Positions 23,062-34,334 of a stretch of 60,000 bases of DNA are shown here, piece by piece. The first letter of the stretch is position 1; every line of letters starts with the position of its first letter. The position numbers and the translations under genes are program-made. Below the pieces are notes generated by a model that was given only the letters and a program-made list of their open reading frames with translations, made no database searches and was not told the origin of the DNA. Origin of the DNA: Chrysomallon squamiferum (taxonomy: Eukaryota > Mollusca > Gastropoda > Neomphalida > Peltospiridae); assembly GCA_012295275.1 (NCBI GenBank), contig CM022677.1, positions 11,498,441 to 11,558,440 on the forward strand. Direction: 5' to 3'.

Positions 23062-23223
23062 TCTTTTATCGTTTTTTAATTCTTTTCAGATAATATTGAA
23101 TTAAATATTAATGAATTCAACCTGAAATGATAACAAGCAACTGAAATATTTTTGAACGTCTCTTTTATTTATAACGATATTAACATGACGTCATATTAAT
23201 GACGTAATAATGTACTACGTGAC
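23062..23223 (-). promoter_or_regulatory. NS1 promoter of copy C (TATA, CRE, E-box-like)
   Basis: On the minus strand: GTCACGT (about 23217-23223), TTACGTCA (23200-23207), TGACGTCA (23186-23193), GTTATAAATAAA (23164-23175), and an initiator-like TTTCAGTT about 30 bases further down, then NS1 ATG at 23061. The same order is conserved in D. Confidence 0.65.
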
Positions 23224-23296
23224 AAACTGAACATAATATTATTAAAGACTGTTTACTGTATTCATACGCTAATTAATTAAATAGTTCCAAATTAAA

Positions 23297-23565
23297 TTAT
23301 ATCGGATATGACCAATCTACTGTGTTGTCTGCAATAGGTACAGTTCTATCACCGTATGCACCGTGTATAGGCCAAATAAATCGTCTTCTTGGTTTACACG
23401 TATTCCAATTATCCCAGATAGGAGCATATATTCTCATTTTCCATGTTTTTTCGCAAGGGCTCTTGCTGTAAGATACTGTGGATGGACGAGATCATAGTCC
23501 TTGGGACCTATGATTACTGAGTAGTAATTCATCGTTTCGTTGTTGATCTCTGTATGTTGATCCAT
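23297..23565 (-). pseudogene. Fragment D: NS1 N-terminus joined to VP C-terminus
   Basis: ATG at 23563-23565 opens about 38 NS1 codons (YYSVIIGPKDYDLVHP). They run through a deletion junction near 23455 into the last part of VP, in another frame (IYAPIWDNW, RRRFIWPIHGAYGD), which ends DWSYPI and TAA at 23297-23299. The junction lies at an A-run. The piece is repeated in principle by fragment E and shows where VP normally ends relative to the NS1 promoter. Confidence 0.85.
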
Positions 23566-23898
23566 TATTCAATTAGTGCTTTTATATAAAGTATTTTAGT
23601 ATTCGGAAGATCTTTACATTTCAATTAATGACGAACGACTGAGAACGTTTGAAAGTCAGCTTTATTTATAGCAAATTAATAGTACGTCATCAAAGTGACG
23701 TAAAAACACGTGACGTTAAGTATAACATAAAATACTTTTAACTGTATTAATACGCAGCGTAACAATAAATAGTTTATTAAATAATTAATTTATTTATTTT
23801 TTAAATTTAATTATTCTATATTATTATTTAATTTTAAATTATTAGTTAACAATAAATACATAAATACAGCTGTTGATAACTATATATTTAACAAGTAA
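23566..23898 (-). promoter_or_regulatory. NS1 promoter of fragment D and VP-NS1 spacer
   Basis: Lies between the VP stop of E (23899) and the NS1 ATG of D. On the minus strand: AACGTCACGTG (23707-23717), TTACGTCA (23696-23703), ATGACGTA (23683-23690), GCTATAAATAAA (23661-23672), initiator-like CTCAGTC, then 95 bases to the ATG. The rest is AT-rich. Confidence 0.65.
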
Positions 23899-24574
23899 CT
23901 AAATAGGATATGACCAATCAGTTGTATTTGCAGTGATAGGTACACTTCTATCACCATAGGCACCATGTATAGGCCAAATAATTCGTCTTCTAGGTTTTCG
24001 TCTAACCCATTTATCCCATATTGGTGCATATATTGTTAATTGCCATGCTTTCTTTATTCTATCATAATACTGTATAGCCGTTTCATCTAAAAATTGATCT
24101 TGTTCGGTATGTTTAACATTATCTTTTTTACCCTTTACGGTATTACTCAGCGTGAAAATTCCTCTCATAATGGCATTCGTAATTTTCTTATCTTGATGTA
24201 CCCTTTTTCTGTTAATACTGCTATGTAGCCTTCTGTATTGTCGATCTTGGATAGGTGTCTTCATACATGTTTTCCATAATATATGTATATGACTGCCATA
24301 CGTTGGAATGTTCGTTTCCATATCACATGATTTGTCGTGATACACAACTAACACTTTCCAGTTTTTGTTTCGGAGCAACGCCTTCACTTCAGTGACTATT
24401 CTATCTTGTTCTTTTTGCAAAAATTCTGTTTGTGGTGAGCTCCAATGATCGACGGTACGATCAAGTAGATCTTGATGATCCGTTGCCAAGGAATTTATAT
24501 AATTTTTGCCACTGGCATAAACATACTTTGCCATCTTTGTCCTTTGCTAAAGCTCTTGCAGGTATATAGTTCGG
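23899..24574 (-). pseudogene. Fragment E: NS1 nickase joined to VP C-terminus
   Basis: A single frame (24534-23899) that starts in NS1 (YVYASGKNYIN, DRTVDHW, HUH motif GSHIHILW, RQYRRLH). After a junction near 24180 it continues as the VP end (KDNVKHTEQDQFLDE, RRRIIWPIHGAYGD, DWSYPI stop). A short NS1 stretch upstream (ARALAKDKDG, to 24574) is in a shifted frame. It is an in-frame chimera created by deletion, with no start codon of its own that can be trusted. Confidence 0.85.
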
Positions 24575-25335
24575 ATGTCACTTCATTCCCTGATACTGAA
24601 TCGGGATTCATCACACTTTCTTCTAGTTGTAATTATGCTCCTTTCCCACCAGTATTTTCTACAACAGCTTCAGATACAGTTGTAGATAACTGTTGATTTT
24701 CTTTACGTTTCTTATTTGGTGGTGGATTAATTGGTTCTTCTTTGTGTCTTTTCATTGTTTCTTTTGTTTGTCTTTCGTGGTCTTCTGAGAATAAAGGCGA
24801 ATAAAAAGGGTCCTGTTCTTTCGAATCTTCAGTATTGTTATATTCTTGCCAAAGATCATGTATTGCCGAATACAAATCTGAATTCGGTATTTGCAAATTT
24901 CGATATCTACGTCGAATCTATAACCAGTTTTCTTGAGCTTGATCCTTAGACACATTTAACTGTTGTAATATATTTAATACTTTAGATTATGCTATTGCCC
25001 AAAGACGAGTAACTTCCTTTTTATCCAATATACGTTTTCCTTTGTGCATTAAAACGATTAATATATAAGTAACGTTCTCTTCTTCCTCTTCTTCTTTCTG
25101 CTGTTCGTTATCTTTGCTTATAATATTTTTGTCAGATAAACTAGTTCCTTGCACAGCGTAAGGAAATTCTTCAACTGCTTTTTTTATCTGAGACTTAGTA
25201 TAATCTGCAATAGATTCTGTTGAATATTCAACAACCGTTTGTGCTAATCCAGTTGCTTCGTCGAGAAATATATTATCAGCGCCAATGATTTCTGCTACTG
25301 CTGGTGCTGTTGATTCTAATATTGCTTGTGGTGTA
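24575..25335 (-). pseudogene. Fragment E: small upstream ORF plus VP N-terminus
   Basis: On the minus strand, the truncated alanine-rich ORF (STAPAVAEIIGADNIFLDE, ADYTKSQIKKAVEEF) reads without a stop through an acidic EEEEEE tract into HKGKRILDKKEVTRLWAIA, the VP N-terminal motif, then hits TAA near 24987. A further VP frame (24896-24633; IPNSDLYSAIHDL, EDSKEQDPFYSPLF, PPPNKKRKENQQ) ends near 24575, where NS1 sequence begins. Here the small ORF and VP share one frame, unlike A and B. Confidence 0.75.
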
Positions 25336-25408
25336 AAAAAAACAAAGTTACACATACTGGCTTTTGGCTTTTTGACCAAATGCACTTTAACACCCGAAGG
25401 AGCATTTG
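25336..25408. repeat. Viral half hairpin 6, right end of the array
   Basis: GTAAAAAAAACAAAGTTAC, TGGCTTTTGGCTTTTTGACC, CACCCGAAGGAGCATTT. It stops within the tip, and host DNA with a duplicate at 43.28 kb follows at once (GGGATATTTCCTC). Confidence 0.85.
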
Positions 25409-27705
25409 GGATATTTCCTCATCACACAAATACGTTAACACACCACAGCCTAGATCTCTACCTGCTGTGTCTTCTGTTTATCTTACATTTATTGTTTAGA
25501 TGTTATAATTAATAATTGATATTTATTAAAATAAATATAATTGTTTTCATTTTCTTTTGTTGCCTTGTTTTTCATTATTAATGCATTTTCAAGATAAATT
25601 TGAATGAACTGTTACGAATGCAATAAATATCTCTACCAAAAACTTTGAACATGTTTCTGTAACAGTAATCTAAATATTCCAGTGAAGAAATTTGTGAATG
25701 TTGTTTATAATTTTCATTATTAGTTTATTAATCTTGAACTCGGTCGTCCCAGAAAAACATGCTGTGTTGGTTAAACAAGTGCACATTTCAGCATCAAACC
25801 TATCTCTGAAAATATATCCTTTTTCACAGAACATGATTATTGTAAACACTCGTGTGAAACAACTGTGATTTCTTCAAGTGAGGATAATGTAAATTCTCTT
25901 AACCCACTTGATCGCTGACTGTAAATCATAAAACAAAAGACCTGAATTGATATAAGGAACATGTTTTTATTACTTTGCGTACATTTCAATAAAAATATTG
26001 AGTCCTTTTTTCACATTCGCAGTTTACAAAAGGCACTTTACTTACACATTCCTATTCACAAAATAGATTTAAATACAAAATAATATTAAAAAGAACCCTT
26101 GCTTTTAGAATTAATGTTTGGTCTTTATTCCGAAACCTGAAAAACGCCTTCAGCTAACATTACGGCCGTTTATACGACAAATCTGAAATTTACCAGTCCT
26201 CTGATCAAAAACAAATCAAGGCCTCAGAAGAAGGAACTATTTTATTATAAACGACAATAAATATTAATATTATTATGTTTTCCCCCAAATTAATGTCCTC
26301 CTTATATATTGAAAAATTATGGTCTTTAATAATAAGTTATTTTATTATTAACAATAATAAGACTATACAGAAACGCGTGAAGTGCCAGATGAATATTATA
26401 TTTATTATTGTGTTGATATTACTGAAAATTAATTGTGCACCTTTCAGTGTCACAATGTGATGCTTTGTTTTATGACCACAGTAAAATGACATTCCGCGAC
26501 ACAATTTACATCTCTCTACATGAAATTACATGATTAATCTAAAATTCAAAATTATCAAATTATGTAATTAAGAATATATCAGATTATTTTTTTAAAACTG
26601 AGAAATGTAAGTTAATCTAGAATGAAATTCCATGTTTATTCAATTATATAACTGATAATCTCTAATTAATGTAATTTTAATTTCTCATATTGCGTTTTAT
26701 TTTGTTATCGATGAGTAACATTATCAATGTAAACAGCGATATTCTTTAGTTAAATGTGGTTTTATAAAAGTTCAATTTATTATTATTATTATTATTATTA
26801 TCATTATTATATACTTTTTTAAAAAGAAATATTTAGATTTTATCTCGACAGAAACAATACACTAAGAATAAATCTGATTTCTCTGATAACTTTACGAGGC
26901 CTAATAAAAAATTCGAAGTAATTTTTATATCCGCACTCAGAACAGTTCTAATGAAACTAATAGATAGCGTCAGACATATATAGGAAGCTTCCGTTTTTAC
27001 AGAAAAATGAAAACAAAATAAAAAATAAAAATATTAAGATGTTATTATTGTTGTTGTTGTTGTTATTTAGCTGTTGACAAAGGCAGGACCTGTGACAAAT
27101 ATGGTGTCTGCTTCACTGACTCATTGATACTTACTGGTGGAGTGGTTATTTTAATATCTAATAATAATAAGGTATAATAAGAAATGTAAAATATATTACA
27201 CTATACAACTTGCGCTGATGTACACCTTGTAATGAAAAAAATAAACTTCGCATAATAAAATGACATGTTCACCTTCTTTTTCTCATCTAATCAGTACAAA
27301 CTGTCGTGATTCCAGGGAATTAACTCAGATATTTTTCAATATAACCTGATATAAATATATACGATCATTAATAAAATATGAGATTAATATTTCTCAACAT
27401 AATTAACCTTCAAACTGTAAATATCACTGCTCATAATTAATTTTCATCTTTTTTTTTATAAGTAATTAAACCGCTTATTTTCATAACGCCATGTAGAATT
27501 ATTATTTATAACTGTTAGTAATGTCTACTATATTAACTGTGGTTATTTTCTGTAGTGTACATAATATTTAAGTTCCACGTACAGTAAAATTACACCTTTC
27601 TATTATATGATTTCGAATTAGCAAAATAAAATATCACGTTACTTTTACTAAAACGGACATTTCGAAGCGGTATCTGAATTTAGTTGCAGAATGTTCTCGA
27701 TATAT
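25409..27705. repeat. Segmental duplication copy B1 (partner 43283-45765)
   Basis: Same orientation as the partner and highly similar, for example 25412-25460 against 43286-43335 and 26830-26990 against 45000-45150. The partner carries an (AC)n insertion near 43972. There is no gene, but the block gives an uninfected homologue of the array's right flank. Confidence 0.9.
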
Positions 27706-29039
27706 TTTGACGTCACATACAAAGTTACTGTTATTTTAAAAAATTACAACACGGAAGTTCCATCTATATTTTTGAATGTTCACAGTGAAATCATACCTGT
27801 AATTTTCAGTGTTTTGTAGTATAACTAACTGAATATCATCTCATTCACGAAGGATAGTTGAGAAATTTAGAAATAAAGAGGGTTTCCAAATTCCTAATTG
27901 CTCTGTTACTATCAAAATCAGCATTGGTTTTTAGTTGCACCTCAAATGGTATTGATAATTAAATATTGATTTTCTTTTTGTAGACAGGTGTGTATTGAAA
28001 AGCTGAGGTTTCTCTGTTAAATATTAGCAAATAATTTATTATATATGAAGTGATATTCATCTTGATATTTCTAGTTGAGAAGTATAGTGAATATTCAGGA
28101 ATAAAATATCGCAACCAGATAAAAATGTTATTTCATTAGCAACTGTGATATTAATGTGATATTTCTCAACGTAATTTATGTTGTGTTTACTATATCATGT
28201 CAGAATAATTATTTACTCAGCAAAAGTAACGTAGTGTTTTTGTTAAGACAATGTTATTATTTTTTTAAAGACATATCTAAAATAAAAATAAAAACTCTCA
28301 GTTGAAGTCTGTCAAATTTGCTTAATAAAAGTTAATATCATCAAATTTAAATGGACGTTTTATTTGATTAATCTGAAATTCATCAACATTTTGAGGTTTA
28401 TTAAACTACTTTTATTAGGATATATTTGTTTCACAGGCATTATTAAAATTAGAAATACTTTTATTACCATAGATTTATATAGGTTTCGTCGGAAATTAAT
28501 ATATATATATATATATATATTTATTATAGCACAAAACATACTGATAATTATACTTGTAGTGCAGATACTTACCTTTTTTTCTAAACTAAGAAAAAATGTA
28601 GCTAGTCTGGAAGGATATTCATAGGTATTCAAGATATCGGCGGACTTCTCTTACAATTTACACGGTTGGTGTCACCGCTACTCTCTAACTTTGAATGTTC
28701 TGTGTAACACAATGCAACGAAAATCCCGCCTAAATTTCTACACTAATAGTGCAAACGTTTTTAAAATTTATTTTTATAACTCAGTGGTAAAATGAACAGT
28801 GCAAGTAGCGTTATCCTTAAGTAAAATTGACACCTCATTTTTACTTGTTTATAATTATGAAATGTTTGTATAATTTATTAGTGAAAATATCGGTGTCCTT
28901 AATCAAAAAAGTCTTGCTTGTTTATAATTACGGGATGTTTTATGATTTATAGTGTGAACTGCTCTCGTTATACAAAATACACGTGATAGCTTTCTATTCA
29001 TAATGGAATATCATTTAAGTTTTCTTCTATTTTCTTATA

Positions 29040-29091
<52 letters not shown>

Positions 29092-29912
29092 TTAAAATAA
29101 ACTGAAAGTACGCTCTATATTTCCCAAAATACAGGTATTCTCTATAATCTATGTTCTTACTAGAAATTATCATTTTAATCTGTAGTGTAATATAATTTAT
29201 GAAATTAATGTTGCACCTGATAACGTTTTCTGCTTTTAGTAGAAGGTAAGAATATACAGAAAGGTACAGATCAATAATGTTGTCTAAAACTGTTTGAGAT
29301 GTAAAGGAAAAGTTGAGTGGGCGCGAGGTTAGACTGATACATTTTTTATTAATTGAATACAAACTGTGACACGGTCATATCAACATTTTTATTCTATATC
29401 TATCTATCTATCTATCTATCTATCCACATACATATCTATCTTTCTATTAATCTATAATCTCTTGTTGGTTTATCTATCCGTTGAACAAAAATGCATCAAA
29501 TCATCTCTGATTCCTTTCCCTGCATCCAGCATGTCCGTCAGTTTAGAGCTAAATGTAATTCATCCTGGTCTCTGTATCTGTGTGTGTCTCTGAGTGTGAT
29601 GAACATCAGGTGTAACTTTCACCACCTTCTTTTGTACAGTGTAATAAAATTAAGAAGTAATTTCAATACTCATCCCCAGCACGATTTGTAGACGTAAGAG
29701 ATTATTGTAAAGGGACGGACAGGACGTCTCTCGGTGGCCTTGAACAACGTAGACCTTCCCGTTGTAATTAAACATAGATTACTGGTGACAAATAAAAACA
29801 GCCACTGAAAGAATTCAGTTAAAATTAACTGATCATTTTTCCATTTCTCAACCGTTTGTTAGCTTTCTTTACATTTGTTGTTAAACATTTAAACTTCTGT
29901 TCATGTTATAGC

Positions 29913-29958
<46 letters not shown>

Positions 29959-30600
29959 AGATGATGATGTTGATAAATGAATACATTAATTAATTAATAA
30001 TGTTCATCTATATTGCCTATATTACCACTAGTATATATAATAAAACTAAAAAAACTGCACTTTCGCGAAAGGGGACAACTGTAACAGAACATTCGATCGA
30101 TACAACATCATTCAATGATGCGAACTTTTTGATAGAAAAAAAGCAGATTTTAATAAGGATATTGTTATATCTGGCGACATACATTCTTGTTTATACAAAA
30201 TATGATACAAAATATGATGGTGTAGCAGCCAGTGCGGTAGTGTTTTTGTAAAATAATGTTTTGAGAGGTTACAGATAGAGATTTATAGATTAAAAAAAAA
30301 AAGGATACTATGTAAACAGTTTTTGAAATGTTTTAAAAACATTTATAAATGCAGTGTTCTAGAAGTTTATTTCTGTACAATCCCGAATGCTTCTGTATTC
30401 AGTTTTAAAAAGTTGTATGCAGATGAATAAATGTTTAGTAAAAAACTGGAAAACTAGCGAATTGGATTTAAAGTTCAACCGAAGCAGATTAAATAAATGC
30501 GAATGGAATTAGAAAATGATTATTTTTGACAATAAAATAAAATTCCTAAGCCAAAGCGTTTTCTAATTCTAAGTATATTCATAAACACATATAAAAACAA
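27706..30600. other. Non-coding AT-rich DNA with microsatellites
   Basis: Contains (TA)n near 28500-28520, (AAT)n at 29040-29088, (TCTA)n at 29399-29423 and (AAT)n at 29914-29955. The short frames seen overlap these tracts or lack coding character. Confidence 0.5.
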
Positions 30601-30617
30601 TCACATATATAAATAAT

Positions 30618-30635
30618 GTGTGTGTGTGTCATGTA

Positions 30636-30668
<33 letters not shown>
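30618..30668 (+). repeat. (TG)n microsatellite
   Basis: TG dinucleotide tract with a few interruptions. Confidence 0.95.
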
Positions 30669-30669
<1 letters not shown>

Positions 30670-30754
30670 GATATTTTGACGTAGATAACAACTGCTGAAA
30701 TCTCTACGTCTACAGCCCATTCTGCATTCACTATTTCCCATTCTTTTTCTAAGG

Positions 30755-31410
30755 CTGATTACTTTTTTATTTGACGTTTGAAGAATCTTATACAGAATTG
30801 GTGTAATTGCAACAAAAAAGTTGCTTAAAGTATTTCATTTTGTGAAGCAGACAGGTAGTACTATTAATTATTATAGTTGTTAATGAGTTTGGATTTTTTT
30901 TTTTTTTTTTAAGTATAATTTAAACATCACAGCCACCTGATGGCAGCCATCATATTCGGAAATAATATTTATTTATTATTTATTTTATAATTATATATAT
31001 ATTTTTTTTTCTTTAAATAACGACACTCGATTAATAACAAAATTCGCCAGTGTTTGTACTAATGTGAACAGCATATACAAGAATTGTTTTACCAATCACT
31101 GTGGCCAGCAATTAAATTTGTTTTAAAAGAAATTGACTTGTGTAGCACACACCAAAGTAAACACCATACAACAACTATGTGTCAACTCACAATTTTTATT
31201 ATTTATTTATTTATTTATTTTATTATTATTATTTTTTAATATACTAATAAAACTATTTTAACCATATTAAAGTATATAATGGGTGGGGCCCTACATTCTT
31301 TCATATTATTAAAGCTAAATACCTGTATAGCTCTATGTTAACGATAAAAACCTATAAAGATGAATACAAATTTAAGAAAAATATGACCACGTTATTTCAG
31401 ATGTAGACAC
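30755..31410. repeat. Dispersed repeat C1 (partner 34335-35160)
   Basis: Shares ordered blocks with 34335-35160: ACAGAATTGGTGTAAT, TAAAGTATTTCATTTTGTGA, TGATGGCAGCCAT, AACGACACTCGATTAATAA, CCAGTAATTAAATTTGTTTT-like, and ATAATGGGTGGG. Non-coding. Confidence 0.8.
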
Positions 31411-31448
31411 TGTAAAACATTAATACAATTATTTGTTATAATAATATT

Positions 31449-31449
<1 letters not shown>

Positions 31450-31492
<43 letters not shown>
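31450..31492 (+). repeat. (AC)n microsatellite
   Basis: Uninterrupted AC tract of about 42 bp. Confidence 0.97.
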
Positions 31493-31494
<2 letters not shown>

Positions 31495-32510
31495 TGTAAT
31501 CATAATCACAAAAGATATTAATACACTATACAGTCTCCATGCACAAAACATTACTAAGATGATTCTTTTCTGAAGTAGGTGTCTTATTGTTTGACTGATG
31601 TATAAGATACAACGTGAACTAAAACAGGATACAACTGAAATCTGTCATGTTGACGTATGTCTTCAACACAGTGAGATCTCCTAAAAATGAAAAAAGATAA
31701 ACATTCTATTATGAAATTAAGTGGAGGCATTGTAATAGTTTATGCATCATGTCATTATTTTTAAGTTATATACTTTAAAAGATAATTATATTTTTGAAAC
31801 TACTATTACATATCTGCTAAATATAATTACATAATAACTTAAATGAAAAGCAAAATATAAGTGATTACTCTGTCGATTGATCAATAAAAATTCAGCTAAA
31901 TTACTCAAAAAAATAAAAATTACACTTGAGTCTTGTGACAAGATTCTACATTGTATTGTTTAATAATTCATTTTCGATTATCTGCTCTTGAGAACGTTTC
32001 AAAAAGCAGACGACGAACATTTTACAAACTAAATTACAAACATGTACTTCAAAGTATATAAAGAATACAAAAAAAAAAAAAAAAAAACATTTCAAGAAAG
32101 TAATATTCTACCATTATATAAAGGTATACCAGTATATATAAAAAAATCAACTGAAACGAATATAGCTGTATAATGAGTAACAAACGTAAATGTATAGGTA
32201 TCTTCCAGGAATATCAATTAACAATAAACAATATACGAATCTATTATTGATAAATAACTAAAATATAAACAATAAAGATAAATACAGTGGACGCTGTCAA
32301 AACCGGATGATTCATTGAGACCAACGTGATATACCGTTTTAGACAGAGTGCAGATTTCTAAAGATTAAAATAACATAAAACTGGAATATTTTTTTTTTAT
32401 TACAAATGTTAATGGTCTATCAGTTTTCAAAGGATAAAACAGTCTGTCATTGATCGACTGCGTTTTTTTTTGGGGGGGGTTGTGCTTTTTTTAGTTAGGT
32501 TTTTTTTTTT
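31493..32510. other. Non-coding DNA with a possible pogo-type terminal repeat
   Basis: Mostly AT-rich. At 32286-32350 the text CAGTGGACGCTGTCAAAACC, later GAGACCAACGTGATATACCG, resembles the start of pogo/Tigger-type elements (CAGT start, GGACC-like internal phrase). No matching second end was found. Confidence 0.3.
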
Positions 32511-32514
32511 CGTA

Positions 32515-33141
32515 TTTCTTTGTCTGTCATGGCCTCCAAGTTTAACATTAATTGCAGAATCTCTTCTTTAGCAGGCTTAAGAATTAGAAGCGGATTTTTG
32601 ATATTGTTATGGTAGCGACATATCAAACGATGTCGCTGTCGTACTTTAATAACGTCTTCACCACGACAGAGAGCATCGAAAGTTGTTTTTTCTTTAACTC
32701 TGCCGTTTTTTCTCTTTTCTTTCCTAAGTTTTGATATACTTGAATACTTTTTTCTTCTGTTCGGAGCACATTCTAGTCCACGAGCTAACGTTAACTGTTC
32801 ATTTGTCAAATTTAAAACTTGCTCTATCTGTCCCGCTAATTCTCTACTGTGTATGTCATAGTCATGAAGTTCTAACCGAGATACGTTCTGAATTTTTTCT
32901 GTTCTTACTTTCTCGAGACTTATCGTCCTCCAGATATGCACATATTTGTATTTTTTCAGTTTGTATGCAAGGCAACCTAATTGATAACAGTCTTCTGCTG
33001 ATAATCTCTGTATATATCGTTCATATATAAAACCGTCTGTTAATCTTGTAGCATTTAATTTGTACGTGTCTTGAAGTCGAAACAGAGCTGCAGCGACCCC
33101 TTCTAAATCTTCGTAACTTGGAAGATGTTCACGGATTTCTT
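32515..33141 (-). pseudogene. Prolyl 4-hydroxylase alpha-like fragment
   Basis: The minus-strand frame begins after an AG at about 33142. It reads SYEDLEGVAAALFRLQDTYK, LNATRLTDGF, LSAEDCYQLGCLAYKLKKY, then a degraded stretch, then CRGED ... RLICRYHNNIKNPLLILKPA and a stop near 32497. Both the dimer/peptide-binding N-terminal phrase (EDLEGVAxALxRLQDTYxLN) and the CRGE...CRYH...P.LIL.PAK phrase are typical of collagen prolyl 4-hydroxylase alpha subunits, which hydroxylate proline in procollagen in the ER. The catalytic dioxygenase domain with its iron-binding His/Asp is absent, and the TPR-like middle is poorly conserved. It is a truncated duplicate or decayed gene, or possibly one divergent exon. 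Confidence 0.75.
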
Positions 33142-33770
33142 ATATTAATAATTTGTTTATGTCAGAATAAAGTAACATACAGACAAAAAAGAAAAACAAA
33201 AACACTCCTCAAGAAAAAAAAAAAAAAAAAAAAACAGATTAAAATGTGCATTACAGCTGTCATTTAGAAGTGGCGCACTTCTTAAGTTATGAAGATTCTG
33301 AAGTGTTGTCTGCAGTTGTTCTGTTTCTTCTTCAAAACACATACAAATTAGATGTCACTACTTCTTAATCGTTTATGCAAACTCGCCATGTTAAGACATT
33401 TTATGACATTTCTATTTTTTATTATGTTATTCCACATTTTTTATTTTTTTATTTTATTTTATGAAGATGTTTGAATATATGTCAGTTTTAACTGATTACA
33501 AAATGTTTTTATCCAGAATCATTACACTTTATTTCATTTCTATTTTTCTTTTTCGTTTTCATTCTTTCTCTGTAGCGGACCTTATTCTGTGAAATATGAA
33601 GAATCTCCTCTTATTGTGATATTAGCAGTATTAAGTAAATAAATACTGAACCGTAACGTAATAGTAGCAGAAATTAAGCAAAATAAATATGTACAGTAAC
33701 GCGATATTAAGTAAATAAAAACTGTGACGTGATATTAGTAGTATTAAGTAAAGAAATACTGTACAGTGAC
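33142..33770. other. Non-coding DNA
   Basis: Includes a poly-A run near 33212-33233. A minus-strand frame of 61 residues at 33157-33342 has no recognisable content. Confidence 0.4.
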
Positions 33771-33774
33771 GTGT

Positions 33775-33985
33775 GATATTAACCAAGACGTTAATACTGG
33801 AACGACGGCGACATTACTAGAAATCACAATAATGTATTTGAAGAGGTGATTCGCCCGCTAAAGAATAATGAGAAGGACTCTAGAAAGCTAGAAACAACGC
33901 CGTTACGACGGCAACGATGGTGATATTGATAGAAATGGTATAATACATTTTAGAATAGGATATCAAACATTGGTAAATTCCTGCA
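33775..33985 (-). repeat. Dispersed GTCGTTGCC-type repeat, inverted copy
   Basis: Carries AACGACGGCGACATTA and ACGACGGCAACGATGGTGAT, the reverse complement of the core at 20-430 and 46380-46800. Confidence 0.6.
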
Positions 33986-34334
33986 CAATAATAAGCAACT
34001 TGTAGTGTGAGTTGTAAGTTTTGTGATTTTATTTGGTTTATTTTATTTTATTTTATTTTATTAATATAAATAAGAAGAAGAAAGAAAAAGTAGGGGAAAA
34101 AAAAAAAAAAACACCGTTTATTTGAAGTTAACGGTCAACGATTGGCTAATAATAAGATAAAAAAATATAAATAAATAAATAAAATAAATATATTTTAATA
34201 AAGTTTGTGATGTTCCTTTATTTTATTTATTTGTTTTGAACATTATTTTAATTTTTTTTTTTTTTTTTTTTTTTTTTTTGTGCGGGATTGTATATGCAGA
34301 AAAATGCGGGATGATCGTCGGACTTTAAGGATTT

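Larger units (their letters stand above)
11382..25408 (-). mobile_element. Endogenous parvovirus-like array (genomes A and B plus fragments)
   Basis: Fourteen kilobases of viral origin with every gene on the minus strand. Order from left: terminal remnants (11.38-11.92 kb), genome A, shared hairpin (15.07-15.32), genome B, shared hairpin (20.33-20.58) followed by a half hairpin, NS1 copy C, scrambled pieces D and E, and a terminal half hairpin that meets host DNA at about 25408. Support: HUH nickase plus SF3 helicase replication protein, capsid-type protein, genome unit of about 5 kb, and palindromic hairpin termini with small cross-arms. These are features of Parvoviridae. All NS1 and VP copies carry frameshifts, stops or deletions, so this is a genomic fossil and not a working virus. 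Confidence 0.9.

Noticed and set aside
30000-30251. 83-residue frame after an AAT tract
   Set aside because: No domain, no homologous repeat copy, AT-rich background; chance frame.
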